A stretch of 64,000 nucleotides of DNA from Clostridium sp. C8-1-8. GTDB lineage: Bacteria > Bacillota > Clostridia > Clostridiales > Clostridiaceae. Under the pieces are notes generated by a model that made no database searches, had not been told where the DNA came from, and saw only the letters and a program-made list of their open reading frames with translations. Position numbers and translations under genes: made by a program. The stretch spans positions 1-64,000 of the forward strand of contig NZ_JAABNO010000016.1 in assembly GCF_009928445.1 (NCBI RefSeq), written 5' to 3'. Positions 62,181 through 64,000 of this stretch are shown piece after piece (position 1 is the first letter of the stretch; each line of letters starts with the position of its first letter).

Positions 62181-63715
62181 TTTTTAGCCCTGCTTCTATT
62201 TATAATTTTACCTTTTATAGAGATTTTAAATTCCTTTAAACTAAGCTGCCACCAAGGAGCCCTTATAGCTGAGTCAATTATAGTTTCAGAGCTTATGCTT
62301 CCAATGGTATTCATATAACCTACGCCAAAGGATCTAAGACTCATTAGATATACTATAAGTACTATTACTCCAAATAGATAACCATATACTCCTAGTAATG
62401 AGGATAATATAAGGAAGATGAACCTCACTACTATAGATGCACCTATTACCTTTACGTTTATAAGTCCTACTATACCTGTTAAGCCAACAACTATCACCAT
62501 GGGAGCACTGACTAATCTAGCGTCAACTGCGGCTTGACCTAGTACTAATGCACCTACTATACTTATAGCTTCGCCTATATCGGAAGGAAGTCTAGTACCA
62601 GCTTCTCTTAGGATCTCAAAAACTAAAATCATTAGTACCGATTCCAATACTGTTGGTAAAGGTACATTTTCTCTTGCTGCGTATATGCTTAGCAGAAGGT
62701 TAGTTGGTATCATCTCTTGATTATAAGTTACTAAAGCTAGATAAAGAGATGGAATAGATATTGAAAGTATAAAGCTGGCAATTCTTAAAAGCCTGTTGAA
62801 GGACATGAAGACGAAATTATTATAATAATCTTCGGCTGCTTGAAAGTACTCTATAAATAAAAACGGTACAGTAAGAGCAAAAGGACTTCCATCAATCATT
62901 ATTCCAACTCTTCCCTCTAATATTTTGCCAACCAAAACATCTGGACGTTCTGTACTGCCAACAGTTTCAAAAGGAGAAAGTGGTGCATCATTAATAAATT
63001 CTTGAATGTACTCTGTACTTATTATGCTATTAATAGAAATAGCATCTAATCTGATTTTAACTTCCTCTAGAATCTTATCTTGAACTATTCCTTCTATATA
63101 ACACAAACATACAGTAGTGTTAGTATCGGTTCCAAGCTTCTTAAAGTGAAATTTTAAATTAGGATTTTTAGCTGTTCGTCTTATAAGGGTAAGATTTATC
63201 ATAAGAGACTCTGTTAAGCCTTGCTTTGGGCCTCTAATGGATTTTTCTGAGCTTGGTTCAGAAATCGCTCTGGTCTTAAAGTCTCTTGAGTTTATTATTA
63301 ATAAGGATGAAGAACCATCAACTAACACTAAAGTGTCGCCAGCAGTAATGCAGTCTAAAATTTCATTAATATCATTAGAACTTTTTATATCACCAGATGG
63401 TATTACTTGGCTTAATAGTTTTTGAAATATCTCATCCTTTTGAATGCTGGTTGGAAAATTAGCATCCAAGATAGGCTTTATAATATTTTCACTCATATAA
63501 TCATTGCTTACCATTCCATCTATATAAATTATTGAACATTTTAATAATGATATCTTGGGATTTTCTATATTACGTATCCTCAAGGTATCATCCTTTGAAA
63601 AAATTTCTTTAAGTAGCTGAGTATTTTCTTGTAAAGATGATGTTAGTTGCCTACTATATAGCGCTTTTTTTTCGTTGTTACTATTTGAAGGATTATCAGT
63701 ATTCAATAGCATCAT
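62177..63715 (-). CDS. Spore germination protein, GerA family (A subunit), operon 3
   Basis: An approximately 512-aa A subunit with KSIRGPKQGLTESLMINLTL, RPDVLVGKILEGRVGIMIDG and LREAGTRLPSDIGEAISIVG; membrane helices lie at about 310-475. The strong site AGGGAGGG abuts the first of two ATG codons; a TTG at codon 4 (63706) has the ideal nine-base spacing and may be used. It leads an A-C-D-B operon. No convincing sigma-G promoter was found upstream. Confidence 0.9.
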   Translation of the reverse strand: MMLLNTDNPSNSNNEKKALYSRQLTSSLQENTQLLKEIFSKDDTLRIRNIENPKISLLKCSIIYIDGMVSNDYMSENIIKPILDANFPTSIQKDEIFQKLLSQVIPSGDIKSSNDINEILDCITAGDTLVLVDGSSSLLIINSRDFKTRAISEPSSEKSIRGPKQGLTESLMINLTLIRRTAKNPNLKFHFKKLGTDTNTTVCLCYIEGIVQDKILEEVKIRLDAISINSIISTEYIQEFINDAPLSPFETVGSTERPDVLVGKILEGRVGIMIDGSPFALTVPFLFIEYFQAAEDYYNNFVFMSFNRLLRIASFILSISIPSLYLALVTYNQEMIPTNLLLSIYAARENVPLPTVLESVLMILVFEILREAGTRLPSDIGEAISIVGALVLGQAAVDARLVSAPMVIVVGLTGIVGLINVKVIGASIVVRFIFLILSSLLGVYGYLFGVIVLIVYLMSLRSFGVGYMNTIGSISSETIIDSAIRAPWWQLSLKEFKISIKGKIINRSRAKK

Positions 63716-64000
63716 CCCTCCCTTAATTATTTCTTATAAGTAGTGTCCCTCAGAATATTTTCCTTATACGGCATCAATTAAATAAAGCTGATACTTTCAG
63801 ATGAAGACTTAAGCTTCAGATATAATACACTTAGCATATAATCTTACAGTTCTGTAAGATTACTTTTTATATTGTAAGACAGAGGACATAGAGTTGAAGC
63901 TAGATAATGGATATAATTAGAACGTAATCTGAAATGATGAGTTGCTAAGTATCAATAAGAGTTTATGTGTAAGTATTGTACTGGACTCAGATTGAAGTAG
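63716..64000. other. Right edge of the window
   Basis: No gene is seen. A hairpin ATCTTACAG / CTGTAAGAT (63840-63863) followed by TACTTTTTAT could be a + strand terminator or a relic. Confidence 0.35.

Noticed and set aside
63716..63800. Sigma-G promoter upstream of gerA in operon 3
   Set aside because: GTATA-like and CACTACT-like hexamers occur, but spacing and match are too poor to claim.

Overview
The window is AT-rich, densely packed Firmicute DNA. Its gene content points to a spore-forming anaerobic Clostridium (sensu stricto type): three ger germinant-receptor operons, the sporulation protein YtaF, ThiC/ThiH-type anaerobic thiamine synthesis, a molybdopterin oxidoreductase, frequent TTG/GTG starts and strong GGAGG ribosome-binding sites. 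No rRNA, tRNA, CRISPR array, prophage or intact insertion sequence was found.

Layout. 1-7 kb is gene-poor and decayed: a SpoU methyltransferase, an Rpn-type nuclease, a DUF3791-like remnant beside a 74-aa ORF, a 2H phosphoesterase remnant, and a zincin gene with an early amber codon. 7-20 kb is a mosaic of single genes: PRD regulator, HAD phosphatase, Gfo/Idh/MocA oxidoreductase, a second zincin, a lectin-NlpC/P60 hydrolase, YtaF, an SDR enzyme, a P-type cation ATPase under a yybP-ykoY (Mn2+) riboswitch, a glutamine-rich protein and a FrnE/DsbA-like protein. 20-29 kb holds a molybdopterin oxidoreductase, a chemoreceptor with a polytopic His-rich sensor, and an HscC-type Hsp70 coupled to a giant J-TPR protein whose HPD motif reads SPE. 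29-34 kb is a Fur-boxed ferric-siderophore operon (binding protein, two permeases, ATPase, esterase). 34-36 kb holds a PTS EIIC-like membrane protein behind a T-box leader. 36-40.4 kb has a PadR/HAAS pair with tandem operators and an ABC-2 exporter. 40.8-51.6 kb carries two ger operons, and 59.7-63.7 kb a third on the other strand. Between them lies a TPP-riboswitch-controlled thiamine cluster (thiC, thiS, thiF, thiG, thiH, thiE/tenI), then a divergent LysR regulator and aspartate-semialdehyde dehydrogenase.

How it works together. Three RNA switches (Mn2+, aminoacylation, TPP) and a Fur box link several loci to metal, amino-acid and cofactor status. The ger genes form three A-B-C receptor sets, two with a small D-type subunit; one set has tandem GerB paralogues and a GerC lacking the lipidation cysteine. 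Intergenic space carries two families of imperfect palindromic repeats, one with about seven copies and one with two full and two partial copies. These repeats, the T-box control of a PTS-type EIIC and the altered HscC/J pair are the least explained parts of the window.
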